From Rhizobium mesoamericanum STM3625 (GTDB lineage Bacteria > Pseudomonadota > Alphaproteobacteria > Rhizobiales > Rhizobiaceae), in assembly GCF_000312665.1 (NCBI RefSeq), contig NZ_HF536772.1, positions 2,245,813-2,309,812 on the forward strand: a DNA stretch of 64,000 nucleotides, written 5' to 3'. Positions 1 to 10,047 of the stretch are shown one piece after another (within the stretch, counting starts at the first letter, position 1; each line of letters begins with the position of its first letter). Under the pieces are notes generated by a model. It ran no database searches and had not been told where the DNA came from. It saw nothing but the letters and a program-made list of their open reading frames with translations. A program made the position numbers and the translations under genes.

Positions 1-299
1 ACCGGCCGCTTCGCGGCCGGCTTGATGACAATATTATGATGCAGGCGGCGATAGCCGCTTGCTTATTACAGCGAAATGTTGCAAATGGCGCGCGAGCGCG
101 ATTTGCGCCCTGCTTCGTTAACCGAAGCGGGTGACTACAACAAACAATAAGGTGGGCCGTTAGGCCTGAAGACTGGATAGGGACCCCGCATTCCGGTGTC
201 CCTCTCGATCTTTGAAACCGGTGGTCCGCCTTAGGAAAAAAAGAACAACCCGTGTCTGCCCAACAGGCATGTGGGAAACAAACACAAGGATAACGTCGA
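1..299 (+). promoter_or_regulatory. Upstream terminator hairpin and structured leader of the S10 operon
   Basis: No gene is visible. Positions 2-9 and 13-20 form a perfect 8-bp GC stem with a 3-nt loop, a likely terminator for the gene before the window (in rhizobia usually tuf, an inference). Further hairpins follow: 45-49 with 54-58, then T-rich sequence; and 109-117 with 123-131, including one G-T pair. A 6-bp stem pairs 179-184 with 198-203. In enterobacteria the S10 leader carries an L4-dependent attenuator; these hairpins could play a similar part here, but I see no conserved L4 site. The rpsJ ribosome binding site AAGGA lies near 286-290. Confidence 0.45.
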
Positions 300-608
300 A
301 TGAACGGCCAAAATATCCGCATTCGCCTGAAGGCGTTCGATCACCGGATTCTCGATGCTTCCACGCGCGAGATCGTGTCGACGGCGAAGCGCACCGGTGC
401 TAGCGTCCGGGGCCCCGTTCCGCTTCCGACTCGCATCGAGAAGTTTACGGTCAACCGGTCCCCACACATCGACAAGAAGAGCCGCGAGCAGTTCGAGATG
501 CGCACACATAAGCGCCTTCTCGACATCGTTGACCCGACACCGCAGACGGTAGACGCGCTGATGAAGCTCGATCTCGCCGCTGGTGTCGATGTTGAGATCA
601 AGCTCTGA
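300..608 (+). CDS. rpsJ: 30S ribosomal protein S10
   Basis: First gene of the S10 operon, 102 aa, the usual length for uS10. The N-terminus [16 protein letters not shown] and the RGPVPLPTR segment are family hallmarks. S10 sits in the head of the 30S subunit and in many bacteria also joins NusB in antitermination. It is followed after 34 nt by rplC. The start is supported by AAGGA about 9 nt upstream. Confidence 0.98.
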   Translation: MNGQNIRIRLKAFDHRILDASTREIVSTAKRTGASVRGPVPLPTRIEKFTVNRSPHIDKKSREQFEMRTHKRLLDIVDPTPQTVDALMKLDLAAGVDVEIKL

Positions 609-642
609 GCCCTGCTCGAGCTGAGTTGGAAGGATTGAACCG

Positions 643-1284
643 ATGCGTTCAGGTGTGATTGCACAGAAGGTGGGCATGACCCGCGTCTACAACGACGCTG
701 GCGAACATGTTCCGGTAACAGTACTGCGCATGGAAGGCTGCCAGGTCGTGGCCCAGCGCACAGTGGAAAAGAACGGCTATGCCGCAGTTCAGCTCGGTGC
801 TGGCACGGCGAAGGTCAAGAATACGTCGAAGGCGATGCGCGGCAATTTTGCTGTCGCCAACGTCGAGCCAAAGGCCAAGCTCGCTGAGTTCCGCGTGTCG
901 GAAGACAACCTCCTCGAGGTTGGTACCGAGCTCAAGGCAGGTCACTTTGCAGCTGGTCAGCTCGTCGACGTGACGGGTACAACGATCGGTAAGGGCTTTG
1001 CGGGCGCCATGAAGCGCCACGGTTTCGGCGGTCTTCGCGCCACGCACGGTGTGTCTGTTTCGCACCGCTCGCATGGTTCGACGGGTTCGCGCCAGGATCC
1101 GGGCAAGGTTTTCAAGAACAAGAAGATGGCTGGTCACATGGGCCAGACGCGCGTAACGACTCAGAACCTTGAAGTGGTTTCGACCGACGAAGATCGTGGT
1201 CTGATCCTGATCAAGGGTGCAGTACCCGGTTCCAAGGGTGCCTGGATCATCGTGCGCGACGCCGTCAAGTCGGCCGCGAAGTAA
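643..1284 (+). CDS. rplC: 50S ribosomal protein L3
   Basis: uL3, 213 aa, a primary binder of 23S rRNA near the peptidyl transferase centre. The first residues ([16 protein letters not shown]) and the conserved loop segment around [20 protein letters not shown] are typical. That loop includes the Gln that PrmB methylates in other bacteria. rplD follows after 13 nt, so co-translation from one mRNA is expected. Confidence 0.98.
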   Translation: MRSGVIAQKVGMTRVYNDAGEHVPVTVLRMEGCQVVAQRTVEKNGYAAVQLGAGTAKVKNTSKAMRGNFAVANVEPKAKLAEFRVSEDNLLEVGTELKAGHFAAGQLVDVTGTTIGKGFAGAMKRHGFGGLRATHGVSVSHRSHGSTGSRQDPGKVFKNKKMAGHMGQTRVTTQNLEVVSTDEDRGLILIKGAVPGSKGAWIIVRDAVKSAAK

Positions 1285-1297
1285 GGGAGCCAGACCA

Positions 1298-1918
1298 ATG
1301 GAATTCAACGTCAAGACCCTCGAGGGAAAAGACGCAGGGAAGGTTTCTCTTTCTGATGCGATTTTCGGCCTCGAGCCCCGCGAAGACATTCTTGCCCGCG
1401 TCATCCGCTGGCAGCTTGCCAAGAAGCAGCAGGGCACGCACCAGGCAAAGGGCCGCGCGGACGTTTCGCGCACCGGCGCCAAGATGTACAAGCAGAAGGG
1501 TACGGGCCGCGCTCGTCACCATTCGGCTCGCGCTCCGCAGTTCCGCGGCGGTGGTAAGGCTCACGGCCCGGTTGCTCGCAGCCACGAACACGACCTTCCG
1601 AAGAAGGTTCGCGCTCTCGGCCTGCGTCACGCCCTCTCGGCCAAGCTGAAGTCCGACGATGTCATCATCATCGACAGCCTGGTTGCTGCAGAGGCAAAGA
1701 CCAAGGCGCTGGCATCGGCTTTCGAGACGCTCGGCCTGACCAATGCGCTCTTCATCGGCGGCGCTGAACTTGATGGCAACTTCAAGCTTGCAGCTCAGAA
1801 CATCCCGAACATCGATGTTCTGCCGATCCAGGGCATCAACGTTTACGACATCGTGCGCCGCGGCAAGCTCGTGCTTTCCAAGGCTGCCGTCGAAGCTCTA
1901 GAGGAGCGTTTCAAGTGA
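1298..1918 (+). CDS. rplD: 50S ribosomal protein L4
   Basis: uL4, 206 aa from the ATG at 1298 ([11 protein letters not shown]). An upstream in-frame extension to 1217 lies inside rplC and is not used. The long internal loop rich in Arg, Gly and Lys (around [16 protein letters not shown]) lines the exit tunnel. L4 represses the S10 operon in E. coli; whether it does so here is unknown. The last four bases overlap the GTG start of rplW. Confidence 0.98.
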   Translation: MEFNVKTLEGKDAGKVSLSDAIFGLEPREDILARVIRWQLAKKQQGTHQAKGRADVSRTGAKMYKQKGTGRARHHSARAPQFRGGGKAHGPVARSHEHDLPKKVRALGLRHALSAKLKSDDVIIIDSLVAAEAKTKALASAFETLGLTNALFIGGAELDGNFKLAAQNIPNIDVLPIQGINVYDIVRRGKLVLSKAAVEALEERFK

Positions 1919-2208
1919 CCGACCTTCGCCACTATGATGTGATCGTCTCGCCGGCGATCACCGAAAAGTCCACGCTGGTATCGGAAAACAACCAGGTTGT
2001 TTTCAATGTCGCCAAGAAGGCGTCGAAGCCGGAAATCAAGGCTGCAGTCGAGGCGCTGTTCGGCGTCAAGGTCACGGCCGTCAACACGCTGCTCCGCAAG
2101 GGCAAGACTAAGCGTTTCCGCGGTTTTGTCGGCAAGCAGCAGGACGTGAAGAAGGCTGTCGTGACGTTGGCTGAAGGCCAGACGATCGACGTCTCCACCG
2201 GTCTCTGA
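1915..2208 (+). CDS. rplW: 50S ribosomal protein L23
   Basis: uL23, 97 aa. It lies at the tunnel exit and is the docking site for trigger factor and SRP. The start is GTG at 1915, embedded in the rplD stop (GTGA overlap), which implies translational coupling. The [10 protein letters not shown] segment near the N-terminus is characteristic. rplB follows after 11 nt. Confidence 0.97.
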   Translation: MTDLRHYDVIVSPAITEKSTLVSENNQVVFNVAKKASKPEIKAAVEALFGVKVTAVNTLLRKGKTKRFRGFVGKQQDVKKAVVTLAEGQTIDVSTGL

Positions 2209-2219
2209 GGAATAAAAAG

Positions 2220-3056
2220 ATGGCATTGAAAACATTCAATCCTACGACCCCGAGCCAGCGTCAGCTGGTCATCGTCGACCGTTCCGGCCTCTATAAGGGC
2301 AAGCCGGTCAAGGCGCTGACGGAAGGTCTGACCAAGAGCGGCGGTCGTAACAACCTCGGCCGCATCACGGCTCGCTTCATCGGCGGCGGTCACAAGCGCA
2401 CGTACCGTCTGATCGACTTCAAGCGTCGCAAGTTCGACGTCGAAGGCACTGTCGAGCGTATCGAATACGATCCGAACCGGACCGCGTTCATCGCGCTCGT
2501 CTCCTACGCCGACGGCGAACAGGCCTACATCCTTGCGCCGCAGCGCCTTGCTGCTGGCGACAAGGTTATCTCTTCGGAGAAGGCTGTCGACGTGAAGCCA
2601 GGCAACACCATGCCTCTGCAGTTCATCCCCGTCGGCTCCATCATCCACAACGTGGAAATGAAGCCGGGCAAGGGTGGCCAGATCGCACGCTCGGCTGGCG
2701 GTTACGCACAGCTCGTCGGTCGTGACCAGGGCATGGCGATCCTTCGCCTGAACTCGGGCGAACAGCGCCTCGTGCACGGCACCTGCCTTGCGTCGATCGG
2801 TGCGGTTTCGAACCCGGATCACGCCAACATCAACGACGGCAAGGCCGGTCGCACCGTTTGGCGCGGCAAGCGTCCGCACAACCGCGGTGTTGTCATGAAC
2901 CCAGTCGACCATCCGCACGGCGGTGGTGAAGGCCGTACCTCTGGTGGCCGTCACCCGGTTACTCCGTGGGGCAAGCCGACCAAGGGCAAGCGCACCCGGT
3001 CGAACAAGTCGACCGACAAGATGATCATGCGCTCGCGTCATCAGCGTAAGAAGTAA
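2220..3056 (+). CDS. rplB: 50S ribosomal protein L2
   Basis: uL2, 278 aa, standard length. It is required for subunit joining and peptidyl transfer. The C-terminal signature [20 protein letters not shown] contains the conserved His associated with activity. The N-terminal [17 protein letters not shown] is typical of alphaproteobacteria. The RBS region AGGAATAAAAAG lies just upstream. Confidence 0.98.
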   Translation: MALKTFNPTTPSQRQLVIVDRSGLYKGKPVKALTEGLTKSGGRNNLGRITARFIGGGHKRTYRLIDFKRRKFDVEGTVERIEYDPNRTAFIALVSYADGEQAYILAPQRLAAGDKVISSEKAVDVKPGNTMPLQFIPVGSIIHNVEMKPGKGGQIARSAGGYAQLVGRDQGMAILRLNSGEQRLVHGTCLASIGAVSNPDHANINDGKAGRTVWRGKRPHNRGVVMNPVDHPHGGGEGRTSGGRHPVTPWGKPTKGKRTRSNKSTDKMIMRSRHQRKK

Positions 3057-3071
3057 GAGAGGAAGTCTCCA

Positions 3072-3350
3072 ATGGCTCGTTCAGTTTGGAAAGGTCCGTT
3101 CGTTGACGGCTATCTTCTCAAGAAGGCTGAGAAGGTACGCGAAGGCGGACGTGCAGAAGTAATCAAGATCTGGAGCCGTCGCTCCACGATCCTGCCGCAG
3201 TTCGTCGGTCTCACCTTCGGCGTCTACAACGGCAGCAAGCATGTTCCGGTCAGCGTCAATGAAGACATGGTCGGTCACAAATTCGGTGAATTCTCTCCGA
3301 CCCGGACCTACTACGGTCACGGTGCGGACAAGAAGGCAAAGAGGAAGTAA
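3072..3350 (+). CDS. rpsS: 30S ribosomal protein S19
   Basis: uS19, 92 aa, in the 30S head, forming a complex with S13. Recognised from [16 protein letters not shown] and the [16 protein letters not shown]-terminus. Only 2 nt separate its stop from the rplV start. Confidence 0.98.
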   Translation: MARSVWKGPFVDGYLLKKAEKVREGGRAEVIKIWSRRSTILPQFVGLTFGVYNGSKHVPVSVNEDMVGHKFGEFSPTRTYYGHGADKKAKRK

Positions 3351-3352
3351 CA

Positions 3353-3742
3353 ATGGGCAAGGCAAAAGCCGAACGCCGGCTGAAGGACAACGAGGCGCAA
3401 GCAGTCGCCCGCACGCTCCGCGTCAGCCCACAGAAGCTCAACCTCGTTGCTGCGGCTATCCGCGGCAAGAAGGTCGATCGTGCACTCGCTGAGCTGGAAT
3501 TCTCCCGCAAGCGCATCGCAGGCGCCGTCAAGAAGACGCTCGAATCTGCCATCGCAAACGCTGAGAACAACCATGATCTCGACGTCGACACACTGGTCGT
3601 CGCAGAAGCCTACGTTGGCAAGTCGATCGTCATGAAGCGTTTCCACGCTCGTGGCCGTGGCCGTGCATCTCGCATTGAGAAGCCGTTCGCGCACCTGACG
3701 ATCGTTGTCCGCGAAGTGCAGGCACAAGAGGAGGCCGCATAA
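3353..3742 (+). CDS. rplV: 50S ribosomal protein L22
   Basis: uL22, 129 aa. Its long beta-hairpin (around [20 protein letters not shown]) lines the exit tunnel and is a known site of macrolide-resistance mutations in other bacteria. The TAA stop overlaps the rpsC ATG by one base, giving tight coupling. Confidence 0.97.
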   Translation: MGKAKAERRLKDNEAQAVARTLRVSPQKLNLVAAAIRGKKVDRALAELEFSRKRIAGAVKKTLESAIANAENNHDLDVDTLVVAEAYVGKSIVMKRFHARGRGRASRIEKPFAHLTIVVREVQAQEEAA

Positions 3743-4461
3743 TGGGTCAGAAAATTAATCCAATCGGTTTCCGTCTTGGCATCAACCGTACCTGGGATAG
3801 CCGCTGGTTCGCGGACAATGCCGAGTACGGCCAGCTGCTGCACGAAGACCTGAAGATGCGTAAGTTCGTCATGAGCGAATTGAAGCAGGCCGGTATCGCC
3901 AAGGTGGTCATCGAGCGTCCGCACAAGAAGTGCCGCGTCACGATCCACTCGGCTCGCCCGGGTCTGATCATCGGCAAGAAGGGCGCAGACATCGACAAGC
4001 TCCGCAAGAAGCTGTCGGAGATGACGAATTCCGAAACGCACCTCAACATTGTTGAAGTTCGCAAGCCGGAAGTCGACGCGACCCTCGTCGCACAGTCGAT
4101 TGCTCAGCAGCTTGAGCGTCGTGTTGCTTTCCGTCGCGCCATGAAGCGCGCCGTTCAGTCTGCAATGCGTCTTGGCGCCGAAGGCATCAAGATCACCTGC
4201 GCAGGCCGTCTCGGCGGTGCTGAAATCGCTCGCACGGAATGGTACCGCGAAGGTCGCGTTCCGCTGCACACGCTGCGCGCTGACATCGACTACGGTACAG
4301 CTGAAGCGGAAACCGCATTCGGCATCTGCGGCATCAAGGTTTGGATCTTCAAGGGCGAAATCCTTGAGCACGATCCGATGGCCTCCGAGCGCCGCGCACT
4401 CGAGGGTGACGCTCAGGGTCCGGCAAGCCGCGACCGCGATCGTCGCCGCGACAACGCTTAA
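3742..4461 (+). CDS. rpsC: 30S ribosomal protein S3
   Basis: uS3, 239 aa. It forms the mRNA entry channel. The KH domain holds the [14 protein letters not shown] motif; the C-terminal half carries the S3-specific fold. The last ~10 residues are Arg/Asp rich (RDRDRRRDN), a common tail. It starts within the rplV stop codon. Confidence 0.98.
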   Translation: MGQKINPIGFRLGINRTWDSRWFADNAEYGQLLHEDLKMRKFVMSELKQAGIAKVVIERPHKKCRVTIHSARPGLIIGKKGADIDKLRKKLSEMTNSETHLNIVEVRKPEVDATLVAQSIAQQLERRVAFRRAMKRAVQSAMRLGAEGIKITCAGRLGGAEIARTEWYREGRVPLHTLRADIDYGTAEAETAFGICGIKVWIFKGEILEHDPMASERRALEGDAQGPASRDRDRRRDNA

Positions 4462-4497
4462 TAGCGTTGGTGGCAGATAAGTTCGGAGAATAAGAAA

Positions 4498-4911
4498 ATG
4501 TTGCAGCCAAAGCGTACCAAGTACCGCAAGCAATTTAAGGGCCGCATCAAGGGCGTCGCCAAGGGTGGTTCTGACCTGGCCTTCGGCGAATTCGGCCTTA
4601 AGGCTCAAGAGCCGAACCGCGTCAATGCACGCGAGATCGAGGCGGCACGCCGCGCGATCACGCGTTACATGAAGCGCGCCGGCCGTGTATGGATCCGCGT
4701 GTTCCCGGATGTTCCGGTAACCGCAAAGCCGACCGAAGTCCGTATGGGTAAGGGCAAGGGCTCTGTCGAATACTGGGCATGCAAGGTCAAGCCAGGCCGT
4801 ATGATGTTCGAAATCGACGGCGTCAGCGAAGAAATCGCTCGCGAAGCGCTTCGCCTCGGCTCTGCCAAGCTCTCGGTCAAGACGCGCTTCGTTCAGCGCA
4901 TTGCAGAGTAA
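4498..4911 (+). CDS. rplP: 50S ribosomal protein L16
   Basis: uL16, 137 aa, at the A-site tRNA and central protuberance. [16 protein letters not shown] and the conserved [17 protein letters not shown] segment identify it. It lies 36 nt after rpsC and 12 nt before rpmC. Confidence 0.98.
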   Translation: MLQPKRTKYRKQFKGRIKGVAKGGSDLAFGEFGLKAQEPNRVNAREIEAARRAITRYMKRAGRVWIRVFPDVPVTAKPTEVRMGKGKGSVEYWACKVKPGRMMFEIDGVSEEIAREALRLGSAKLSVKTRFVQRIAE

Positions 4912-4923
4912 GGAGCAAGGCAG

Positions 4924-5124
4924 ATGAAAGCCGAAGAAGTACGCGGCCTCACGGCCGACCAGCTCAAGGACAAGCTCGCGGACCTGAAGAAGGAGCAGTT
5001 CAACCTGCGCTTCCAGAAGGCTACCGGTCAGCTGGAAAAGTCCTCGCGCATCAACGAAGTCCGCAAGGACATCGCCCGCGTGAAAACCATTGCCCGCCAG
5101 AAGGCGGCAGAAGCAAAGGCGTAA
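4924..5124 (+). CDS. rpmC: 50S ribosomal protein L29
   Basis: uL29, 66 aa, a helical hairpin at the tunnel exit next to L23. Recognised from the [20 protein letters not shown] segment and the small size. It is preceded by an AAGGAG RBS and followed after 12 nt by rpsQ. Confidence 0.97.
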   Translation: MKAEEVRGLTADQLKDKLADLKKEQFNLRFQKATGQLEKSSRINEVRKDIARVKTIARQKAAEAKA

Positions 5125-5136
5125 AGGAAGAAAAAC

Positions 5137-5376
5137 ATGCCGAAGCGCATTCTGCAGGGCGTTGTCGTTGGCGACAAGAACGAGAAGACTGTCGTAGTTC
5201 GCGTTGAGCGTCGTTTCGCTCACCCGCTGCTTCAGAAGACTGTTCGTCGTTCCAAGAAGTACAAGGCCCACGACGAAAACAACCAGTACAAGATCGGCGA
5301 TGTCGTATCCATCGAGGAATGCGCGCCGATCTCGAAGGACAAGCGCTGGACGGTTGTTTCCGCCCAGGCAAAGTAA
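5137..5376 (+). CDS. rpsQ: 30S ribosomal protein S17
   Basis: uS17, 79 aa, an early-assembling 16S rRNA binder. The [20 protein letters not shown]-terminus is diagnostic. It is the last gene of the S10 unit and is followed by a hairpin with a T-run, as at the S10/spc boundary in E. coli. Confidence 0.97.
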   Translation: MPKRILQGVVVGDKNEKTVVVRVERRFAHPLLQKTVRRSKKYKAHDENNQYKIGDVVSIEECAPISKDKRWTVVSAQAK

Positions 5377-5429
5377 GAATTTCTCGCGAGGCCTTGCGTC
5401 TCGCGAAAATTTCTGTATGAAGCAGCGTC

Positions 5430-5462
5430 AGAACGCTCGAAAGACGGGCGTTCTTTTGCTTT
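5430..5462 (+). terminator. Rho-independent terminator ending the S10 unit
   Basis: A 7-bp stem pairs 5430-5436 with 5448-5454 around an 11-nt loop and is followed by TTTTGCTTT. A second dyad just upstream (CGCGAG with CTCGCG, about 5386-5406) may help. The remaining sequence to 5643 has no ORF of note and presumably holds the spc promoter; I could not pick convincing -35/-10 boxes there. Confidence 0.7.
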
Positions 5463-5643
5463 GAGCGCACGGAAGGTCCCCTTGGGGAAACCACCCTGGC
5501 ACGATTTTTCCCGCGCTATTCAAGCTATTGCCGTATCTGTGCTCGTCTTCGAGATGGGTTCGGTCGGCTGACAGATTTTCATATGCCGGGAAAGGGGGCA
5601 CTCAAAGCCCAACCATTCCGGTAAAACAAAAAGGCGACCTGAT

Positions 5644-6012
5644 ATGATTCAGATGCAAACAAACCTCGATGTGGCGGATAATTCCGGCGCACGTCGTGTC
5701 ATGTGCATCAAGGTGCTGGGCGGCTCGAAGCGCAAGTATGCCGGGATCGGCGACGTTATCGTCGTTTCGATCAAGGAAGCGATCCCGCGCGGCCGCGTGA
5801 AGAAGGGTGACGTGATGAAGGCGGTGGTTGTTCGCACCTCCAAGGAAATCCGTCGCGTTGATGGCAGCATCATCCGCTTCGACACGAATGCAGCAGTCCT
5901 CATCGACAACAAGAAAGAGCCGATCGGCACCCGTATCTTCGGACCGGTTCCGCGCGAACTTCGCGCCAAGAACCACATGAAGATCATCTCGCTGGCTCCC
6001 GAAGTACTGTAA
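5644..6012 (+). CDS. rplN: 50S ribosomal protein L14
   Basis: uL14, 122 aa, first gene of the spc unit, located at the subunit interface next to L19. [19 protein letters not shown] is the family signature. It lies 267 nt after rpsQ, behind a terminator, so it should have its own promoter. rplX follows after 12 nt. Confidence 0.98.
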   Translation: MIQMQTNLDVADNSGARRVMCIKVLGGSKRKYAGIGDVIVVSIKEAIPRGRVKKGDVMKAVVVRTSKEIRRVDGSIIRFDTNAAVLIDNKKEPIGTRIFGPVPRELRAKNHMKIISLAPEVL

Positions 6013-6024
6013 GGAGCGCGAACG

Positions 6025-6327
6025 ATGCAGAAGATTCGTAAGGGCGACAAGGTCGTCATGCTCGCAGGCAAGGACAAGGGCCGCACTGGCGAAGTCCTCC
6101 AGGTTTTGCCTAAGGAAGATCGCGCCGTTGTGCGTGGCGTAAACGTCGTAAAGCGCCACCAGCGCCAGACGCAGAGCCAGGAAGCCGGCATCATCAGCAA
6201 GGAAGCCTCGGTTCACCTGTCTAACGTTGCGATCGTCGACAAGGACGGCAAGCCAACCCGCGTCGGCTTCAAGGTTGTTGACGGCAAGAAGGTCCGTGTG
6301 GCCAAGCGTTCCGGTGAGGTGATCTGA
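6025..6327 (+). CDS. rplX: 50S ribosomal protein L24
   Basis: uL24, 100 aa, an assembly initiator at the tunnel exit. The KOW motif region [19 protein letters not shown] is at the N-terminus. The TGA stop overlaps the rplE ATG by one base. Confidence 0.97.
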   Translation: MQKIRKGDKVVMLAGKDKGRTGEVLQVLPKEDRAVVRGVNVVKRHQRQTQSQEAGIISKEASVHLSNVAIVDKDGKPTRVGFKVVDGKKVRVAKRSGEVI

Positions 6328-6884
6328 TGGCTGAGGCAAAGTACGAGCCGCGGCTCAAGAAGGAATACGTCGAGCGTATCCGTAAGGCTATGCAGGAGAA
6401 GTTCTCCTACGCCAACGAGATGCAGATCCCCAAGCTCGACAAGATCGTAATCAACATGGGTGTTGGTGAAGCAACGGCTGACTCGAAGAAGCCGACTGTT
6501 GCTGCAGCTGACCTGGCCGCTATCGCGGGTCAGAAGGCGGTCATCACCCGTGCCCGCAACTCTATCGCTGGCTTCAAGGTCCGCGAAAACATGCCGATCG
6601 GCGCGAAGGTCACCCTGCGCGGCGCTCGCATGTACGAGTTCCTGGACCGCCTCGTGAACATTGCGCTTCCGCGCGTTCGCGACTTCCGCGGCCTGAACCC
6701 GAAGAGCTTTGACGGCCGTGGCAACTTCGCCATGGGCATCAAGGAGCACATTGTGTTCCCTGAGATCAACTACGACAAGGTTGATCAGATGTGGGGCATG
6801 GACATCATCGTTTGCACGACGGCAACGAAGGACGACGAAGCACGGGCTCTCCTGACAGAGTTCAACTTCCCGTTCCGTCAGTAA
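6327..6884 (+). CDS. rplE: 50S ribosomal protein L5
   Basis: uL5, 185 aa, a 5S rRNA binder in the central protuberance. [15 protein letters not shown] and [15 protein letters not shown] are conserved L5 segments. Translation is probably coupled to rplX through the TGATG overlap. The stop is 32 nt before rpsN. Confidence 0.98.
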   Translation: MAEAKYEPRLKKEYVERIRKAMQEKFSYANEMQIPKLDKIVINMGVGEATADSKKPTVAAADLAAIAGQKAVITRARNSIAGFKVRENMPIGAKVTLRGARMYEFLDRLVNIALPRVRDFRGLNPKSFDGRGNFAMGIKEHIVFPEINYDKVDQMWGMDIIVCTTATKDDEARALLTEFNFPFRQ

Positions 6885-6916
6885 CCGTAACGACGAGCGT
6901 AGAAAAGGAACCGCAC

Positions 6917-7222
6917 ATGGCGAAGACAAGCGCAGTTGAAAAGAACAAGCGCCGCCGTACTACGGTCGCTAACCAGGCTGCAAAGCGTGCAGCTCTGAAG
7001 GCGATCATCATGAACCAGGCTCTTCCGATCGAAGAGCGGTTCAAGGCCTCGATCAAGCTGGCATCCCTGCCGCGCGATGGATCCAAGACCCGCATTCGCA
7101 ACCGTTGCGAAGTATCGGGCCGTCCGCGCGCATACTACCGCAAACTGCGCATGTCGCGTATCGCGCTGCGTGAACTCGGCAATCTCGGCAAGGTGCCGGG
7201 CATCGTCAAGTCGAGCTGGTAA
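6917..7222 (+). CDS. rpsN: 30S ribosomal protein S14, zinc-independent long form
   Basis: uS14, 101 aa from the ATG at 6917 ([14 protein letters not shown]). Longer in-frame upstream sequence lies inside rplE and is not used. The protein lacks the CxxC pairs of the short zinc form and has the ~100-aa length of the zinc-free class. The C-terminus [12 protein letters not shown] is canonical. Confidence 0.98.
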   Translation: MAKTSAVEKNKRRRTTVANQAAKRAALKAIIMNQALPIEERFKASIKLASLPRDGSKTRIRNRCEVSGRPRAYYRKLRMSRIALRELGNLGKVPGIVKSSW

Positions 7223-7234
7223 GGAGCAGGTTAG

Positions 7235-7633
7235 ATGACAATGACTGATCCGTTGGGCGATATGCTCACTCGCATCCGCAACGGTGCTTCTCGCCGCAAG
7301 TCGTCGGTTTCGACGCCTGCTTCGAAGCTCCGTGCACGCGTTCTCGATGTTCTGCAGTCTGAGGGCTACATCCGTGGCTATTCCGTTGTCGATTTCGGCA
7401 ATGGCAAGTCTGAGCTCAACATCGAACTCAAGTACTATGAAGGCGCATCGGTGATCCGTGAGATCGGCCGTGTATCCAAGCCGGGCCGCCGGGTTTATGT
7501 CTCGGTCAAGTCCATTCCGCAGGTCGCGAACGGCCTCGGCATCACCATCCTTTCGACCCCGAAGGGCGTGATGGCCGATCACCAGGCTCGCGAACAGAAC
7601 GTTGGTGGCGAGGTTCTTTGCTCTGTCTTCTAA
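7235..7633 (+). CDS. rpsH: 30S ribosomal protein S8
   Basis: uS8, 132 aa, a primary binder of the 16S central domain and, in E. coli, translational repressor of the spc operon. [13 protein letters not shown] and the [10 protein letters not shown]-terminus are diagnostic. It lies 12 nt after rpsN and 42 nt before rplF. Confidence 0.98.
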   Translation: MTMTDPLGDMLTRIRNGASRRKSSVSTPASKLRARVLDVLQSEGYIRGYSVVDFGNGKSELNIELKYYEGASVIREIGRVSKPGRRVYVSVKSIPQVANGLGITILSTPKGVMADHQAREQNVGGEVLCSVF

Positions 7634-7675
7634 GACAGGGCAGGGATCTCCATAGCGAACAGACAGGATTGTAAA

Positions 7676-8209
7676 ATGTCTCGTATCGGTAAAAAGCCCG
7701 TTCAGGTACCTGCTGGGATCACGGCTACGGTCGATGGCCAGAAGGTGTCCGCCAAGGGCCCGAAGGGCGAACTGTTCTTCGTCGCAAATGACGAAATCGG
7801 CGTTAAGCTCGAAAACAATGCGGTCGTAGTAACGCCGCTCAGCAACTCGAAGGACGCTCGGTCCAAGTGGGGCATGTCCCGCACCATGATCGAGAACATC
7901 TTCAAGGGTGTTAAGGACGGCTTTGAGCGCAAGCTCGAAATCAACGGCGTCGGTTACCGCGCGTCGCTTCAGGGCAAGAACCTGCAGCTGGCACTCGGCT
8001 TCAGCCATGACGTCATTTATGAGCCGCCGCAGGGCATCACGATCGCTGTGCCGAAGCCGACGGAAATTGTCGTTTCCGGCATCAACAAGCAGCAGGTCGG
8101 CCAGGTCGCCGCTGAAATCCGCGAATACCGCGGTCCTGAGCCTTACAAGGGCAAGGGCGTTAAGTATGCCGAAGAGCGGATTGTCCGCAAAGAAGGCAAG
8201 AAGAAGTAA
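7676..8209 (+). CDS. rplF: 50S ribosomal protein L6
   Basis: uL6, 177 aa, two L6 repeats near the GTPase-associated centre. [14 protein letters not shown] and the C-terminal [15 protein letters not shown] motif identify it. rplR follows after 12 nt. Confidence 0.98.
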   Translation: MSRIGKKPVQVPAGITATVDGQKVSAKGPKGELFFVANDEIGVKLENNAVVVTPLSNSKDARSKWGMSRTMIENIFKGVKDGFERKLEINGVGYRASLQGKNLQLALGFSHDVIYEPPQGITIAVPKPTEIVVSGINKQQVGQVAAEIREYRGPEPYKGKGVKYAEERIVRKEGKKK

Positions 8210-8221
8210 GGATCACGCGAA

Positions 8222-8584
8222 ATGGCTAGCAGGAAAGAAGCACTTGCACGTCGCGCCAACCGCGTGCGTCGTCACCTCAAGTCGGTGGCCAACGGCCGTC
8301 CGCGCCTGTCGGTTCATCGCTCGTCGAAGAACATCTATGCTCAGATCATTGACGATGTCGCCGGTAAGACGCTTGCGTCTGCCTCGACCCTCGACAAGGA
8401 CCTGCGCGGTTCTCTGAAGACCGGTGCTGACACGGCAGCAGCTGCCCTCGTAGGAAAGCTCGTTGCTGAACGCGCCTCGAAGGCGGGCGTCAAGGACGTC
8501 GTGTTCGACCGTGGCGCCTTCATCTACCACGGTCGTATCAAGGCCCTGGCAGAAGCAGCCCGCGAAGGCGGCCTGTCCTTCTAA
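8222..8584 (+). CDS. rplR: 50S ribosomal protein L18
   Basis: uL18, 120 aa, a 5S rRNA binder. It has a basic N-terminus, an [18 protein letters not shown] segment and a C-terminal [18 protein letters not shown]. It is followed by an unusually long 131-nt gap with two hairpins before rpsE. Confidence 0.97.
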   Translation: MASRKEALARRANRVRRHLKSVANGRPRLSVHRSSKNIYAQIIDDVAGKTLASASTLDKDLRGSLKTGADTAAAALVGKLVAERASKAGVKDVVFDRGAFIYHGRIKALAEAAREGGLSF

Positions 8585-8592
8585 TGAAGTTT

Positions 8593-8680
8593 CCGGCCGG
8601 CAGCCCGAAGGGCACCGGCCGGATATCACCGGACCGCAGGCGTCCCGAAAGGGGGGCCGATGCGGTCCTCGTTTTGTTTG
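8593..8680 (+). promoter_or_regulatory. Two stable hairpins in the rplR-rpsE gap, the second with a T-rich tail
   Basis: Hairpin A pairs 8593-8600 with 8615-8622 (CCGGCCGG on both arms), with an inner GCCC/GGGC stem. Hairpin B pairs 8631-8638 with 8661-8668 (GGACCGCA with TGCGGTCC), has an inner CCC-GAAA-GGG element, and is followed by TCGTTTTGTTTG. B looks like an intrinsic terminator, yet it lies inside an otherwise tight operon. It could be an attenuator, an RNA-processing site or a ribosomal-protein binding site. Confidence 0.55.
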
Positions 8681-8715
8681 CCGATTGCACCCGGAAAAGA
8701 AAAAGGAAGAGGACA

Positions 8716-9285
8716 ATGGCACAGGAAAGAAGGCCGCAGCGGGAAGACCGCCAGGCCCGTGAAGAGCGCGATAGCGAATTCGTCGACAAGCTGGTCGCTA
8801 TTAACCGCGTTGCCAAGGTTGTTAAGGGTGGCCGCCGTTTCGGTTTCGCCGCTCTCGTCGTCGTCGGTGACCAGAAGGGCCGCGTTGGCTTCGGTCACGG
8901 CAAGGCACGCGAAGTGCCGGAAGCAATTCGCAAGGCGACTGAAGCTGCCAAGCGCGAACTGATCTTCGTACCGCTGCGTGACGGCCGTACGCTGCATCAC
9001 GACGTTCATGGCCGCCATGGCGCCGGCAAGGTTCTGCTTCGTTCGGCCAAGGTCGGTACCGGTATCATCGCCGGTGGCCCGATGCGCGCTGTTTTCGAAA
9101 CGCTCGGCGTTCATGACGTTGTCGCCAAGTCGACCGGTTCCTCGAACCCATACAACATGGTTCGCGCTACCTTCGATGCTCTGAAGCACCAGGTTCACCC
9201 GAAGGACATCGCAGCTCAGCGCGGCATCAAGTATGCAACGCTCCAGGCTCGCCGTGCCGCTTCTGGCAATGCCTCTGAAGAATAA
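8716..9285 (+). CDS. rpsE: 30S ribosomal protein S5
   Basis: uS5, 189 aa from the ATG at 8716 ([11 protein letters not shown]) behind AAGGAAGAGG. An in-frame upstream extension covers the hairpin region and is not protein-like. Conserved [18 protein letters not shown] and [15 protein letters not shown] segments mark the double-stranded-RNA-binding and C-terminal domains. S5 acts in decoding fidelity. Confidence 0.98.
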   Translation: MAQERRPQREDRQAREERDSEFVDKLVAINRVAKVVKGGRRFGFAALVVVGDQKGRVGFGHGKAREVPEAIRKATEAAKRELIFVPLRDGRTLHHDVHGRHGAGKVLLRSAKVGTGIIAGGPMRAVFETLGVHDVVAKSTGSSNPYNMVRATFDALKHQVHPKDIAAQRGIKYATLQARRAASGNASEE

Positions 9286-9299
9286 GAGGAGTCTGACAG

Positions 9300-9509
9300 A
9301 TGGCTAAGGCTACCAAGAAGACTGAAGCGAAGACGGTTACTGTCGAACAGATCGGCAGCCCGATTCGCCGTCCTGATGTCCAGCAGCGCACGCTGATCGG
9401 CCTCGGACTCAACAAGATGCACCGTCGCCGCACGCTGGAAGATACCCCTTCCGTTCGTGGCATGATCCGTGCTGTCCAGCATCTCGTTCGCGTCGTCGAC
9501 GAGAAGTAA
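9300..9509 (+). CDS. rpmD: 50S ribosomal protein L30
   Basis: uL30, 69 aa. The [20 protein letters not shown] segment and HLVRVVDEK end are typical, with an alphaproteobacterial N-terminal extension of about 12 residues. It sits between rpsE and rplO as in other spc operons. Confidence 0.97.
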   Translation: MAKATKKTEAKTVTVEQIGSPIRRPDVQQRTLIGLGLNKMHRRRTLEDTPSVRGMIRAVQHLVRVVDEK

Positions 9510-9524
9510 GCCGGGAGATTCGCT

Positions 9525-9998
9525 ATGAAACTCAATGAAATCAAAGACAACGAAGGTTCGACCCACAGCCGCAAGCGCCTCGGCCGCGGTATTGGTTCGG
9601 GCTCGGGCAAGACTGGTGGTCGCGGTGTGAAGGGTCAGAAGTCCCGTTCCGGCGTCGCGATCAACGGTTTCGAAGGCGGCCAGATGCCAATCTACCGTCG
9701 TCTGCCGAAGCGCGGCTTCAACAACATCTTCAAGGCCGACTTCGTTGTCGTGTCCCTTGAGCGTGTTCAGGCTGCGATTGACGCCGGCAAGCTCGACGCC
9801 AAGTCCACGGTTGATGCAGCAGCTCTCAAGGCTGCCGGGGTTATCCGTCGCGTCAAGGATGGTGTGCGCGTTCTCGCCGACGGCGAGTTGAAGGCAAAGG
9901 TCAAGTTCGAAGTTGCTGGCGCCTCCAAGCCTGCGATCGAAAAGATCGAAAAAGCAGGCGGTTCCGTCACGCTTCTTTCTGCCGCAGCTGCAGAATAA
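9525..9998 (+). CDS. rplO: 50S ribosomal protein L15
   Basis: uL15, 157 aa, a late-assembly protein. The Gly-rich N-terminal region around [20 protein letters not shown] and the [18 protein letters not shown] segment are diagnostic. It is followed by a hairpin with a T-run before secY. Confidence 0.98.
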   Translation: MKLNEIKDNEGSTHSRKRLGRGIGSGSGKTGGRGVKGQKSRSGVAINGFEGGQMPIYRRLPKRGFNNIFKADFVVVSLERVQAAIDAGKLDAKSTVDAAALKAAGVIRRVKDGVRVLADGELKAKVKFEVAGASKPAIEKIEKAGGSVTLLSAAAAE

Positions 9999-10014
9999 TT
10001 TATCTTATGATAAG

Positions 10015-10047
10015 TCGCCCGGGGTGCTTCACACCGGGCGATTTTGC
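10015..10047 (+). terminator. Hairpin with T-run between rplO and secY
   Basis: Positions 10015-10026 (TCGCCCGGGGTG) pair with 10032-10041 (CACCGGGCGA) with one bulged G, and are followed by TTTT. It could end or attenuate the spc transcript before secY. The next 190 nt up to secY carry no gene. Confidence 0.7.

Noticed and set aside
3610..5271. Long 553-aa frame on the minus strand across rplV-rpsQ
   Set aside because: It is the antisense shadow of five high-confidence ribosomal genes with strong codon bias and has no family-like sequence.
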